NCBI RefSeq assembly: GCF_000741695.1
Contig: NZ_JGZK01000004.1
Coordinates: forward strand, 124,001 to 188,000
Direction: 5' to 3'
From: Bifidobacterium reuteri DSM 23975
GTDB taxonomy: Bacteria > Actinomycetota > Actinomycetes > Actinomycetales > Bifidobacteriaceae
Length of the DNA: 64,000 nt
Shown: one piece after another, positions 49,659 through 57,583 of the stretch
How positions within the stretch are numbered: position 1 is the first letter of the stretch
Layout of the letters: the number at the start of each line of letters is the position of its first letter
The notes under the pieces: model-generated
Told to the model about the DNA's origin: nothing
The model's database searches: none
What the model saw: the letters and a program-made list of their open reading frames with translations, nothing else
Position numbers and translations under genes: made by a program

Positions 49659-50626
49659 TCTGCGTTCACCTTCCTTTCAACGAGCGTGTAGACCACGGCG
49701 AGCACGCCTGCGATCAATGCCATCACGATGGCCACTGCGGATGCCGGACCGTCGCCGCCCGGGGTCAACGTGCCCTGCGAGGTGTTGAGGGCCATCATCA
49801 TCGGGGTGTACGACTTGGAGATGCTCGGATCGGAAATCGCCATGACCTGAGGCTCGTTGAACAGCTGAATGGTGCCGACGATGGACAGCAGCATGGCAAG
49901 CAGGGCGGCGGCACGCACGTTCGGCAGCTTGATTCGCATGGCGATCTGGAAGCCATTGGCGCCATCGATGCGGGCAGCCTCGTACAGATCATGAGGAATG
50001 GCCTGCAATGCGGCGAGGAAGATCAGCATGTTGTAGCCGGTGAAGGTCCATGTGGTGATGTTGGCCATGGAAGCGAGCACGACATTGTCGGCGAAGAAAT
50101 CGACTTTGATTCCGATTGCGGCCAGCATTTTGACCAGCGGGGAAATCTGACCGTTGTACAGGTAGACCCAGATGATGGATGCGACCACGCCAGGAATGGC
50201 GTATGGCAGGAAATAGCTCAGTCGGAATGCGGTGATGTGCTTGACGATGTAGGAATCAATGAGCATGGCCAGCACCAATGCACCAATGATCATGATCGGC
50301 ACCTGGACCAAGGTGTAGATGACCACCCTGCCCACGCCGGCCCAAAAGTTTCCGGACGTGACGACATATTGGAAGTTCTGCAGACCGACGAACTTGTTCA
50401 CCAGTTCGCCGCCACCGTATGCGCCACCGCCCACGGTGACCTGACGGAAGAAGCTCGAATAGATGGCCCAGATGATGGGCAGGATGAAGACCAAGGCGAA
50501 CAGGATGCCGAACGGTGCCATGAAGGCCCATCCCGTGCGGTTCTCGCGCTTGGCGGCGTCAGAAGCCTTCGGCTTGGCGGCACGCTTGGCGACTACCGTC
50601 TTCGCCGTTTGTGTTGTTGCAGTCAT
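49655..50626 (-). CDS. Sugar ABC transporter permease, MalF type
   Basis: 323 residues with an Ala/Lys-rich N-terminus and six membrane segments. The EAA loop is YEAARIDGANGFQIAMRIKLPNVRAA. It forms the channel with the MalG-type subunit (ATGA overlap) and receives substrate from the lipoprotein encoded upstream, 187 bp away across a hairpin. Confidence 0.9.
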   Translation of the reverse strand: MTATTQTAKTVVAKRAAKPKASDAAKRENRTGWAFMAPFGILFALVFILPIIWAIYSSFFRQVTVGGGAYGGGELVNKFVGLQNFQYVVTSGNFWAGVGRVVIYTLVQVPIMIIGALVLAMLIDSYIVKHITAFRLSYFLPYAIPGVVASIIWVYLYNGQISPLVKMLAAIGIKVDFFADNVVLASMANITTWTFTGYNMLIFLAALQAIPHDLYEAARIDGANGFQIAMRIKLPNVRAAALLAMLLSIVGTIQLFNEPQVMAISDPSISKSYTPMMMALNTSQGTLTPGGDGPASAVAIVMALIAGVLAVVYTLVERKVNAE

Positions 50627-50735
50627 AGAAAAACCTGTCTTTCAAAAGAACAGTGAGAAAGAGGAAGAATGAACAGTCATGCGCGGCACTTCGAATCGGA
50701 TGCCTACAATCATGACCGATTGCGCCATGGATGAA

Positions 50736-50766
50736 GAAAGGCCGGAGTGTCGAGCTCCGGCCTTTC
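50736..50766 (-). terminator. Intercistronic hairpin between binding protein and permeases
   Basis: GAAAGGCCGGAG pairs exactly with CTCCGGCCTTTC around TGTCGAG. It probably terminates part of the transcripts, giving more binding protein than permease. Confidence 0.75.
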
Positions 50767-50813
50767 GATTTGCAAGTGATGAGATTAGCGGCTGGAAGGG
50801 ACCTTAGCCGTTA

Positions 50814-52133
50814 TCACTCCTTGACGGACAGGCCGAGGTTCTTCAGCGTATCCACGGAAGTGGTCTGCGCTTCGGAGAAGACGTCGGCGACCTTGCCGGA
50901 GCCATCGGAGGCCTTGGCGGCGGTCTCGTTCATCTTGGCAACGACTGCGGAGAAGCCAGGCATGTAGGTGAAGTCGCCCATGTTGTTGTTGGCGTCCTTG
51001 AATTCCTTCATGATGTCCTGCTTGCTGAAGAAGTTGGACCAGTCGGACGGGGTCTTGGCATCCTCGGTGGTGGCTGCCGGAACCAGACCCTGGGAGACCA
51101 GGTCAGGAACCTGGGTGTTGAACCAATCCAGGAACTCCATGGCTTCCTTCGGGTGCTTGGAGCTCTTCAGCACAGCCACAGCGGAACCACCGTCAGGGCC
51201 GGTCTTGCCAGCATTGCCGAACCAATCACCAAGCTGGGTGACCTGCCACTCACCGGCACCAGTGCCACCGGAGGAGGTGATGAACAGCGGGGCTTCCCAA
51301 GCGGCGGCCACCGTGCCAATGAGCTGGCCGTTCTTGATGGACGCATCGAAAGACGGATCCCAACGCGGGTTGGTGGTCACGGCCTTGGCGTCAAGCAACT
51401 GCTGGTAGAAGTCGGCGGTTGCCTTGGAGCCATCGGTCTCGGTGTTGACGACCCAGGAGTCACCATCCACCTTGTACCAGCCACCGGAGGCACCGGCCAG
51501 ACCGGAGATCATGTTGCCGGCCTCATCGGGCTGGTAGGACATGATGTACTTGCCGGCAGCGGCGGCCTTCTTGGCGGCTTCGATGAAGTCGGATTCGGTC
51601 TGCGGAACCTCGGTGATGCCGAGCTTGTCGAACTCGGCCTTGTTGTAGAAGTACACCAGCGGGCCGGTGTCCTGCGGCAGGCCATAGGTCTTGCCACCCA
51701 CCTGTGCCAGACTGAACGGACCGGCGGCGTAGTGGTCCTTGTACTGATCGGCGTACTGGCTGACATCCTGCAGCATACCCTTGGTGAAGACCTCAGGCAG
51801 CTCGGCGTAGCCGACCTGGGCGAGATCCGGAGCCTCGCCGGACTTGACGTCGGTCTCAAGCTTCTTGATCATTTCGGAGGCCTTGCCATCGAACTTGGTG
51901 GCCGTGACCTGGATGTCCGGGTGTTCCTTGTTCCACTTGGCGACGATGTCCTTGACCAGGGTCATGCCCTCGGAATCAGGAAGACGGTGCATGTACGTAA
52001 TGGTGACCTTGCCGCCGTCGCTGCTGCCACCGTTGTCCGTGCCGGCAGTGTCGCTGCCGCAACCGGCAAGACCCATACCCATAGCGGCGACCGCCGCGAG
52101 CGCAGCCACAAGGCGCTTGTTGTGCGATACCAT
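50814..52133 (-). CDS. Sugar ABC transporter solute-binding lipoprotein
   Basis: 439 residues. Lipoprotein signal peptide with lipobox LAGC (C25), then a Gly/Ser-rich linker and the CUT1-type binding protein fold (SBP_bac_1): VTITYMHRLPDSEGM, KWNKEHPDIQV, DLAQVGYAELPEVFTKGMLQDVSQY, GLPQDTGPLVYFYNKAEFDKLGI. It captures a sugar or oligosaccharide outside the membrane for the two permeases downstream. Several surface tryptophans could stack on sugars, but the ligand cannot be assigned. Confidence 0.9.
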   Translation of the reverse strand: MVSHNKRLVAALAAVAAMGMGLAGCGSDTAGTDNGGSSDGGKVTITYMHRLPDSEGMTLVKDIVAKWNKEHPDIQVTATKFDGKASEMIKKLETDVKSGEAPDLAQVGYAELPEVFTKGMLQDVSQYADQYKDHYAAGPFSLAQVGGKTYGLPQDTGPLVYFYNKAEFDKLGITEVPQTESDFIEAAKKAAAAGKYIMSYQPDEAGNMISGLAGASGGWYKVDGDSWVVNTETDGSKATADFYQQLLDAKAVTTNPRWDPSFDASIKNGQLIGTVAAAWEAPLFITSSGGTGAGEWQVTQLGDWFGNAGKTGPDGGSAVAVLKSSKHPKEAMEFLDWFNTQVPDLVSQGLVPAATTEDAKTPSDWSNFFSKQDIMKEFKDANNNMGDFTYMPGFSAVVAKMNETAAKASDGSGKVADVFSEAQTTSVDTLKNLGLSVKE

Positions 52134-52206
52134 ATCTCTACTCCTTCGTTATGGCTTCATCACTTCTCTGTGACGAACAATCTCAATCTATGCTTTCTGT
52201 TAAGAA

Positions 52207-52225
52207 TTGTCAACTTTGCTAACAA
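52207..52225. promoter_or_regulatory. Operator candidate upstream of the sugar operon
   Basis: TTGTCAACTTTGCTAACAA is an imperfect 19-bp palindrome 74 bp upstream of the binding-protein start, where a LacI-type regulator could bind. No regulator gene is adjacent. Confidence 0.4.
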
Positions 52226-52435
52226 TCTCAGCGAGCCTCGCGGAAAAACATGTTGTTTCAACCGTTTCGACATACATTAAGTCTGTTAACTAATTGACTC
52301 CTCCCTTGCGCATATCCTGATGTTCGCTTGATCGCGTGACCGGTTACATGATATCACCAATCGCGCGCCTCGCCACTCGGACATGTATCCGTTCTGTGAA
52401 CAAAGTGTGAAGCTGTGATCGAAGTCTCATTTGCT

Positions 52436-52531
52436 ATGCCATTCGCCATACTATTCGCCGTGCCATTCGTCATGCCCCTCGCCATGCCATTCGCCATACT
52501 ATTCGCCGTGCCATTCGTCATGCCCCTCGCC
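52436..52531. repeat. Two exact 48-bp tandem repeats with a 12-bp sub-repeat
   Basis: Each 48-bp unit is four 12-mers: ATGCCATTCGCC, ATACTATTCGCC, GTGCCATTCGTC, ATGCCCCTCGCC. The two 48-bp units are identical. Read on the minus strand it would give MANGMARGMTNG-like peptides, but no start signal supports a gene. Confidence 0.9.
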
Positions 52532-52704
52532 GCGCACCACGGCTGAACAATCAATGGAACAAAACAGGCTTGGGTGGTTTGGGCCTGAACGCCGTTTTGG
52601 CGGTCGGTGCCGGACCAGTCGTCGCCGGACCAGTGGGATCTGTATTTGGACGTCGGTGCCGGCCTTTCAGATGACTTCTTCGGCAGCACTTCTTCGGCAG
52701 CACA

Positions 52705-52816
52705 TGGGTCGAAACATAAGTTATTCATGGCATCGGTTTATGTTTCGTCCCATTCTCTACCCTCAAAATGGGTCGAAACATAAACCGCAGACGCGTTTAC
52801 CTTATGTTTCGACCCA
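52705..52816. repeat. Alternating array of TGGGTCGAAACATAA
   Basis: Forward at 52705 and 52769, inverted at 52735 and 52801, at steps of about 32 bp. One inverted copy lacks the A of CGACCCA. Confidence 0.85.
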
Positions 52817-52867
52817 CACAGTCCAGTACGAGCGGATAGTTGAGGCACAGTTATGCAGCCAACTCGC

Positions 52868-53061
52868 TTACGAGGGGCTGATTTCCGCTTGCCGGAACAT
52901 CCATCTGCGTTACGAGGGGCTGGCTTCCCCAAGCCCCGTGCGTGGAAACCGCATTGCGCCAACGCCATTCAGCCATTCTGCGGCGTTGCTACTCCAGCAA
53001 CCAGCCCCTCGTAACACAGATAGACCTTCCCGACAGTCCAAATCAGCCCCGCGTAACGCAG
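52868..53061. repeat. Inverted array of TTACGAGGGGCTG
   Basis: Forward copies at 52868 and 52910 (the second extended to CTGCGTTACGAGGGGCTG), inverted copies at 53002 and 53044, the last with one substitution. Confidence 0.85.
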
Positions 53062-53107
53062 AAATACACACTAGTGGAGCCATAAGGCGTTACGCAACAA
53101 CGAGAAG

Positions 53108-53155
53108 GGGTCTAGACAGGTCATCTAGACCCTCCTTGGCGGCGGACAAAGCGAG
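53108..53155 (-). other. tRNA-Ser 3'-end remnant (oldest att copy) with hairpin
   Basis: GGCGGCGGACAAAGCGAG (53138-53155) differs by two bases from the 3' end of tRNA-Ser. A hairpin GGGTCTAGA/TCTAGACCC (53108-53132) sits where a tRNA terminator would be. Probably the original chromosomal side of the integration site. Confidence 0.65.
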
Positions 53156-53265
53156 AGTCACCATTGTATTGACGCTCAGATATTGGAAACATTGAGTTTT
53201 CCAGCCATAAAAATGGGCCGCCACGCATCGAACCCCACATTGTTCATGTTGGCCCATCATCTCAA
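53156..53265. repeat. Left-end repeat of tRNA-Ser cassette 1
   Basis: Begins AGTCACCATTGTATTG and includes TCAGATATTGGAAACATTG and TTGGCCCATCATCTCAA. A diverged copy is at 54024-54130. Both follow a tRNA-Ser 3'-end copy directly. Confidence 0.8.
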
Positions 53266-53372
53266 ATCCACCCCGGCAAGACGATTACTCCTGATATAGT
53301 CAGGAGTGGAATAACGAACAACGACGTCGTCGACCTGCACGCAGTATCGCAGAAGCTCGCGGAAGGCAAATC

Positions 53373-53897
53373 ATGGTTTCAGACGATCACAGCATTTCCG
53401 AATCAACCAGCGACACCAATCAACAGCATGCCCGTTACGGCGGCGGCATCCGCGGTTTCTGGAATCGATGGATGCGGGACTCTATATGCGGATGGTTCAG
53501 TCTCGTCGGCGTGATTCTGCTGGTGGGCTTCGCCGGAGCCCTCATCGGCGAAATAAACCTGCGAATGGACTGTACCGAAATCACCGACGGCACCGTGACA
53601 CAGATGATCCGCGTCGAGGACGACGACTCCGTCACCTGGAAGCCGGTGTTCCGGTACGACGTAGACGGAAGAATCTACGAACAGGAGTCCTCGGTATCGT
53701 CATCCCCGCCGCGATACAAGGTGGGGCAGGCCATAATCATACGGTACGATCCAGCCGACCCGAACCGGTACGTGGCGGATGGCGACTACACCTCCTTGGT
53801 TGTACTCGGCGCCGTAGTAATCATGTGTCTCGGATTCACGTCCGTGCTGCCCGTGGCAATCATCATCAGCAAACGCCGACAATCCAACGAGACCTAA
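53373..53897 (+). CDS. DUF3592-family membrane protein (cassette 1 cargo)
   Basis: 174 residues, start preceded by GGAAGGCAAATC. A polar N-terminus, one membrane helix (GWFSLVGVILLVGFAGALIG), an extracytoplasmic beta domain with PVFRYDVDGRIYEQES and YKVGQAIIIRYDPADPNRY (the DUF3592 pattern), and a second helix (LVVLGAVVIMCLGFTSVLPVAIII). Function of the family is unknown. It is the only gene between two tRNA-Ser 3'-end copies. Confidence 0.75.
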   Translation: MVSDDHSISESTSDTNQQHARYGGGIRGFWNRWMRDSICGWFSLVGVILLVGFAGALIGEINLRMDCTEITDGTVTQMIRVEDDDSVTWKPVFRYDVDGRIYEQESSVSSSPPRYKVGQAIIIRYDPADPNRYVADGDYTSLVVLGAVVIMCLGFTSVLPVAIIISKRRQSNET

Positions 53898-53917
53898 TCA
53901 CTCGCGAAGACACACGA

Positions 53918-54023
53918 GAAGACACGCCAGAGCCCTTGAAATTACACTTGAAATGACAGGCGTTTCGACACGAAAAAGGGTTTCAGGCAATTGCCTGAAA
54001 CCCTTGGTGGCGGACAGAGCGAG
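53918..54023. other. Right end of cassette 1 plus second tRNA-Ser 3'-end copy
   Basis: The sequence from about 53918 resembles 58308-58360, then comes the 30-bp palindrome of the tRNA-Ser terminator (53976-54005) and GGTGGCGGACAGAGCGAG (54006-54023), identical to the tRNA 3' end including CCA. Beyond this the match to the tRNA stops and the cassette left-end repeat begins. It is an att junction. Confidence 0.8.
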
Positions 54024-54130
54024 GGTCACCATTATATTGGCGTTCAGATATTGGAAACATTGGGTTTTCTAGCCATACAATAATGGGACGCACCACATCG
54101 CGCCCCATATCGTTCACTTGGCCCATCATC
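54024..54130. repeat. Left-end repeat of tRNA-Ser cassette 2
   Basis: Starts GGTCACCATTATATTGG; diverged copy of 53156-53265. The rest of the stretch to 54300 holds no supported gene. Confidence 0.8.
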
Positions 54131-54308
54131 TCAACTCCACAGGAGTCGAGCAATTACCGAACCGCTACAGGCGATTCTACCGGCAGGGGCAGCCAAATAA
54201 CCACAGAGCATTTCTGAGAGAAGACCCGACAATCCTCGAAGCCCTCGCCCCCTCGCCCTCACACCCTACCAACGACCCCTTTTCTTTTCGTATAGATAAT
54301 GGTATTCT

Positions 54309-54322
54309 TTTCGTATACGAAA
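54309..54322. promoter_or_regulatory. Palindromic operator of the toxin-antitoxin operon
   Basis: TTTCGTATACGAAA is a perfect palindrome 18 bp before the first gene, and a half site TTTCGTATA occurs at about 54286. Typical autorepression site of a type II module. Confidence 0.6.
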
Positions 54323-54340
54323 CTCCAGAGAGGAGGTGTG

Positions 54341-54637
54341 ATGACAATACTCGTACACCCAAGAGTGTTGCAGAAACGCCCCTGGCTGAACGAGAGAGAA
54401 ATACTCTCCACTTGGATGGACGCCGCACGAATATTGCCCCGTCAGGGCGAATACGAGCCCAATCAGAAGATGGCCGTCGGATGGGACTGGCATGGACGGC
54501 TCACCGAACTCATCGCCTATGAAGGCGAAGAGGACAACGAGTGGATTATTTTCCACGTCGCGCCAGCACGCAAGAAGTTTCTGGCCGAGATGGGATTCTC
54601 GGACGCAGAGATACGACAACTCATCGGAAGGAGGTGA
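54341..54637 (+). CDS. Probable type II toxin
   Basis: 98 residues, start preceded by AGGAGGTGTG. MTILVHPRVLQKRPWLNEREILSTWMDAARILPRQGE...MAVGWDWHGRLTELIAYEGEEDNEWIIFHVAPARKKFLAEMGF has the compact alpha/beta look of RelE/BrnT-like ribonuclease toxins, with the C-terminal APARKKFL basic patch. The family is not certain. The gene is followed after five bases by a small ribbon-helix-helix-like gene, giving toxin-first order. Confidence 0.6.
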   Translation: MTILVHPRVLQKRPWLNEREILSTWMDAARILPRQGEYEPNQKMAVGWDWHGRLTELIAYEGEEDNEWIIFHVAPARKKFLAEMGFSDAEIRQLIGRR

Positions 54638-54642
54638 CCAAG

Positions 54643-54930
54643 ATGGCAGATTACAAGGCAAAAGGTGGAATCGAAATCACCGACGATATGATCGACCAGT
54701 GGGACGAGGACGCCGACAACGGCATCTTCCACGGCAAGCCCGGCAAGCTTGTCATCAACAAACCGCTGGGCCGTCCACCGCTTTACGAGGAGCCGATGGT
54801 TCCGATCACATTCCGTATACCAGAAAACGACGCGAACGCCCTGCGTGAGGCCGCCGAGCGCCGCGGCATCTCTTTCGCGGACATCATGCGTGAGGCGTGC
54901 CACCGGGAATTGGAACGGCAACACGCCTGA
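54643..54930 (+). CDS. Probable antitoxin, RHH-like
   Basis: 95 residues, start preceded by AAGGAGGTGACCAAG. The C-terminal part VPITFRIPENDANALREAAERRGISFADIMREACHRELERQ is a ribbon-helix-helix fold (strand TFRI then two helices). The acidic N-terminus (MIDQWDEDADNGIFHGKPGKLVINKPLGRPP) probably wraps the toxin. An RHH repressor fits the palindrome upstream. Confidence 0.7.
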   Translation: MADYKAKGGIEITDDMIDQWDEDADNGIFHGKPGKLVINKPLGRPPLYEEPMVPITFRIPENDANALREAAERRGISFADIMREACHRELERQHA

Positions 54931-55036
54931 AAAAAGACAACACCATGTCCTCTCGAATCCGCTCAGTTCGAGAGGACATCTTTTTTTCAAGCCCACGATA
55001 GTATGGTGTCAAAACTATTCGATGAGGGCGGCAGTG

Positions 55037-55798
55037 ATGTGTGGATTGACTGATACCGTGCGGTGGAGAGCTGAGCGAAGCGTGAGAGCGGTGTTGGTCA
55101 GCGGGGTGCCGCTTGATGACGTGGTTGAGGCCACTCTGTTGGCCAAGCTCATCCCCTGCGGCATATCCGACAAGGGCATCGAGTGGTCCTGGACACAGGA
55201 ATGGACCTCTCGCACCAGCACTGACCATGATCCATCGGTTCGGGATTTCGTGAAGGACAACGCCACTGAGAGCAAGACGACGTCCCGGCAGCAGCTTGAA
55301 ACACTCCTCCATGCACTGCATCGCAAAACCACCTCTGATAACCCGCAGTGGGTCGGAGTCGTAGACGAGAAGATCATCGACTTCGTCTGTCTGGACATCC
55401 CCGCCGTCAAACCTTCCGATGACTGGCAGGTTGTTTTCTCCCGCGCATATATGCATGCGTTCTGCCGTGTGTGGGAATCCGCCCGCAAGGACGACGGACG
55501 TACAGCCTCGACTCGCTTCAGAGACCTTGGATCCTATCTCGCCTCGCACCTGTACGCGGTCGGGCAGATCACCGCCTTGCGTCGCACATTGAAGAAGACC
55601 GGGCAGCTTGAAGAAAGAAGGCTGCTGCAGGAGTTCTGGACGGAGCGCATACACAGGTATGATCAATGGCTCGGCTTCGCCATCGGGTCGACCTATGAGC
55701 CGGAATGGTATGCCGCCGCCCAGTCCGGCGACATCGATGCATACTGGCGGTCAATCAACGATACACAGCGCACACCCAAAATCAATCAGGAAAGATAG
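55037..55798 (+). CDS. Unknown soluble protein (cassette 2 cargo)
   Basis: 253 residues from the ATG preceded by GAGGGCGGCAGTG; an ATG at 55022 is an alternative. Helical, Trp-rich protein (IEWSWTQEWTSRTSTDHDP, LLQEFWTERIHRYDQWLGFAIGSTYEPEWYAAAQSGD) with no recognised domain, signal peptide or membrane segment. Its presence beside toxin-antitoxin modules suggests an accessory or defence role, but nothing in the sequence proves this. Confidence 0.6.
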   Translation: MCGLTDTVRWRAERSVRAVLVSGVPLDDVVEATLLAKLIPCGISDKGIEWSWTQEWTSRTSTDHDPSVRDFVKDNATESKTTSRQQLETLLHALHRKTTSDNPQWVGVVDEKIIDFVCLDIPAVKPSDDWQVVFSRAYMHAFCRVWESARKDDGRTASTRFRDLGSYLASHLYAVGQITALRRTLKKTGQLEERRLLQEFWTERIHRYDQWLGFAIGSTYEPEWYAAAQSGDIDAYWRSINDTQRTPKINQER

Positions 55799-55818
55799 CC
55801 CAGCATCTCCGGGGAACC

Positions 55819-56211
55819 TTATCTTATTCCCCTTGTCCGTCTGCGTTGACAGATGTGTTGATGCTGATGCTGTGCGCTCATCGATTGCTTGACCGCCCGT
55901 AATTCTTCAAGCTTTTTGGCGGCTAGCGAGACTCTAGCCTCACGCACTCGCAATTCGTAGACGAAATCATCCGGCTTGGGCACTCCCCTCTTCGACAATC
56001 GGGTTAAGAACTCGGACAGAGACTGATATTCATCATATTCTGCAGCAAATCTCTCTTCGGCGCGGGCGATTGCTTCATTGATACCACTGCTCTGAAGTCG
56101 TTCAGACGATTCTCTTTTTTGCTCTCGTGCAGCACGATGCTCTTCCTGGCGTCGCCGAACCGCCTCAGGGCTCAGCGCCTTTCTGATGTCCTCAACCGTG
56201 GTAGTCATCAT
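55819..56211 (-). CDS. Small coiled-coil protein, unknown
   Basis: 130 residues, start preceded by AAGGACGC. Almost entirely charged helix (VEDIRKALSPEAVRRRQEEHRAAREQKRES...AIARAEERFAAEYDEYQ) with a His/Gln-rich tail (AQHQHQHICQRRR). No domain recognised. Converges on the preceding gene; their stops are about 20 bp apart. Confidence 0.55.
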   Translation of the reverse strand: MMTTTVEDIRKALSPEAVRRRQEEHRAAREQKRESSERLQSSGINEAIARAEERFAAEYDEYQSLSEFLTRLSKRGVPKPDDFVYELRVREARVSLAAKKLEELRAVKQSMSAQHQHQHICQRRRTRGIR

Positions 56212-56840
56212 GCGTCCTTAGCATGCTTACATTTATCGGGTCGCGGGTGTCCCGCCATCGACGGGAACACCGGAGATGCAGCAAGTGTGGCCACACTTGC
56301 TATGCTTGCTGTTCCTTTTGCCGCGCACCATTCAGCGAGCAGCTACCTGCCGATTTCATCGTTATTCTCCTTTCGCGAAGCTTGGTTCCATCCAACACGG
56401 ACAGGAGAAGACAAGTGGTCACTCTCGGTTTTTCGACGGCAGATCGCGATGGCATAGATTTGCAGCAGCCCAAGCATTCAGCACCGATAAGAACACTTGC
56501 CAAGCTGCACTATCCTTCTCGCAAAAGCACCCTTGACAGAGAAGGGCAAGCGACCCAACGGAACGAAGCGAAGTGGTCGCGCGGCAGCAGCTCAAACCTT
56601 ACCAATCCAGCAGATTCATCGATAGGGATCATGCAAATTCACCGAATCCACTGTCGATAATTCTCCTATGAAATCAATCCGATTCCCAATGCCGGGTCGG
56701 TGAGAGCCCGCATGGCCTAGTGCAGGAGATGATAAGAGCGGCGTCATCGACTAGCATCACACCGTAGGGTTGTCGTCAATGACTTCAGGCGTTAACAGGC
56801 CGATGCATCCGCTGGTAGGAGACGCCCAGCATGACACCGA
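56212..56840. other. Stretch without a supported gene
   Basis: 629 bp. A plus-strand frame from 56223 begins with a cysteine-rich run (CSKCGHTCYACCSFC) but has no ribosome binding site and degenerates. A minus-strand scrap (VLIGVMLGVSYQRM, about 56790-56850) may be a gene remnant. Nothing else seen. Confidence 0.4.
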
Positions 56841-57317
56841 TCAACACGGCAAAGGCAGGAACATACGACGCCCGGCTCCGATCGGACGAAAACCATACCG
56901 GGCATAGAATTCGGACGCTTTCACGCCGGCAGGTTCGACCAGCAGGGCGCGTGCGCCGATGATCTCCGCGGCGGCGCACGCGCGCAACGTGGCTTCTCGG
57001 AGAAGCTGGGAGCCGAGATGCATGGTCTGATATCGCATATCGACCCCCAGCATGCCCAACAGGACGACGGGGACCGGGTCGGGGCTGTTGCGTTTCAACC
57101 AGCCGTTCGCGTCATCGTGGGCGATGCTGTAGGCGCTGAGTGTGTAGTAGCCGGCAAGGGAGCCGTCAGCGAAAGTGCCGTATGCGACGGCGGTATGTTG
57201 CTTTGATGCGTCTTTGAGATGCCGTTGAAGCCAGTTGTTGACGACCGGCAGGCCGCAGTCGAATCCGGTGACGTCGTCGTCTGTGGTGAGTCTTCGTGGT
57301 TTGGTGAATGCGGTCAT
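56841..57317 (-). CDS. GNAT acetyltransferase toxin (TacT-like)
   Basis: 158 residues. It starts MTAFTKPRRLTTDDDVTGFDCGLPVVNNWL, the entry typical of TacT/AtaT toxins, followed by the acetyl-CoA site MRYQTMHLGSQLLREA (pattern Q/RxxGxG-like) and the catalytic Tyr in EFYARYGFRPI. Known members acetylate the amino group of charged tRNAs and block translation. The start overlaps the antitoxin stop by ATGA. Confidence 0.85.
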   Translation of the reverse strand: MTAFTKPRRLTTDDDVTGFDCGLPVVNNWLQRHLKDASKQHTAVAYGTFADGSLAGYYTLSAYSIAHDDANGWLKRNSPDPVPVVLLGMLGVDMRYQTMHLGSQLLREATLRACAAAEIIGARALLVEPAGVKASEFYARYGFRPIGAGRRMFLPLPC

Positions 57318-57583
57318 GCCCAGATCGGTTCGCTTTCCAGGAGCTCTTTCATCTGTCGGGGCATTGGCTCGTCCAGGGCGCGGATGAAAGCGTCCCAGTT
57401 TTCGTCGTCGAGGCGGATGATGCGGGATTCGTGTATGTCTCGTTCGGCGGCGTCGAGCAGATGGGTGAGCGCCCATTGCGAGGTGCTGAGTCCTTTGAGT
57501 TCGGCGGCTTGGTCGAGACGTTGCTTTTGTGTGGGGGTGAGCCGCATTTCGAATCGGCTTGCTTTGTTGGTTATTGTTTCCAT
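57314..57583 (-). CDS. DUF1778 antitoxin (TacA-like)
   Basis: 89 residues. RHH domain SRFEMRLTPTQKQRLDQAAELKGLSTSQWALTHLLDAAE, then the conserved DUF1778 tail IRLDDENWDAFIRALDEP that binds the GNAT toxin. A direct repeat TGTACG at 11-bp spacing (about 57594-57610) upstream could be the autorepression site. Operon order antitoxin then toxin. Confidence 0.88.
   Translation of the reverse strand: METITNKASRFEMRLTPTQKQRLDQAAELKGLSTSQWALTHLLDAAERDIHESRIIRLDDENWDAFIRALDEPMPRQMKELLESEPIWA

Larger units (their letters stand above)
52134..53372. other. Repeat-rich intergenic stretch
   Basis: 1.24 kb without a convincing gene. From left to right: the sugar-operon promoter; a 48-bp duplication; GGACGTCGGTGCCGG-type repeats (about 52600-52665); a 14-bp tandem; two inverted motif arrays; and an ancient tRNA-Ser 3'-end copy with its flank. 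Confidence 0.6.

Noticed and set aside
52354..52728. A minus-strand frame encoding MANGMARGMTNG-like repeats
   Set aside because: It only translates the 48-bp tandem repeat and its surroundings; no initiation signal.
54118..54522. A 134-residue plus-strand frame at the start of cassette 2
   Set aside because: It begins inside the duplicated cassette end, has no ribosome binding site and overlaps the toxin gene and its operator.
56223..56660. A cysteine-rich plus-strand frame (CSKCGHTCYACC)
   Set aside because: It suggests a zinc ribbon, but there is no ribosome binding site, the rest is low-complexity, and it could be chance or a remnant.
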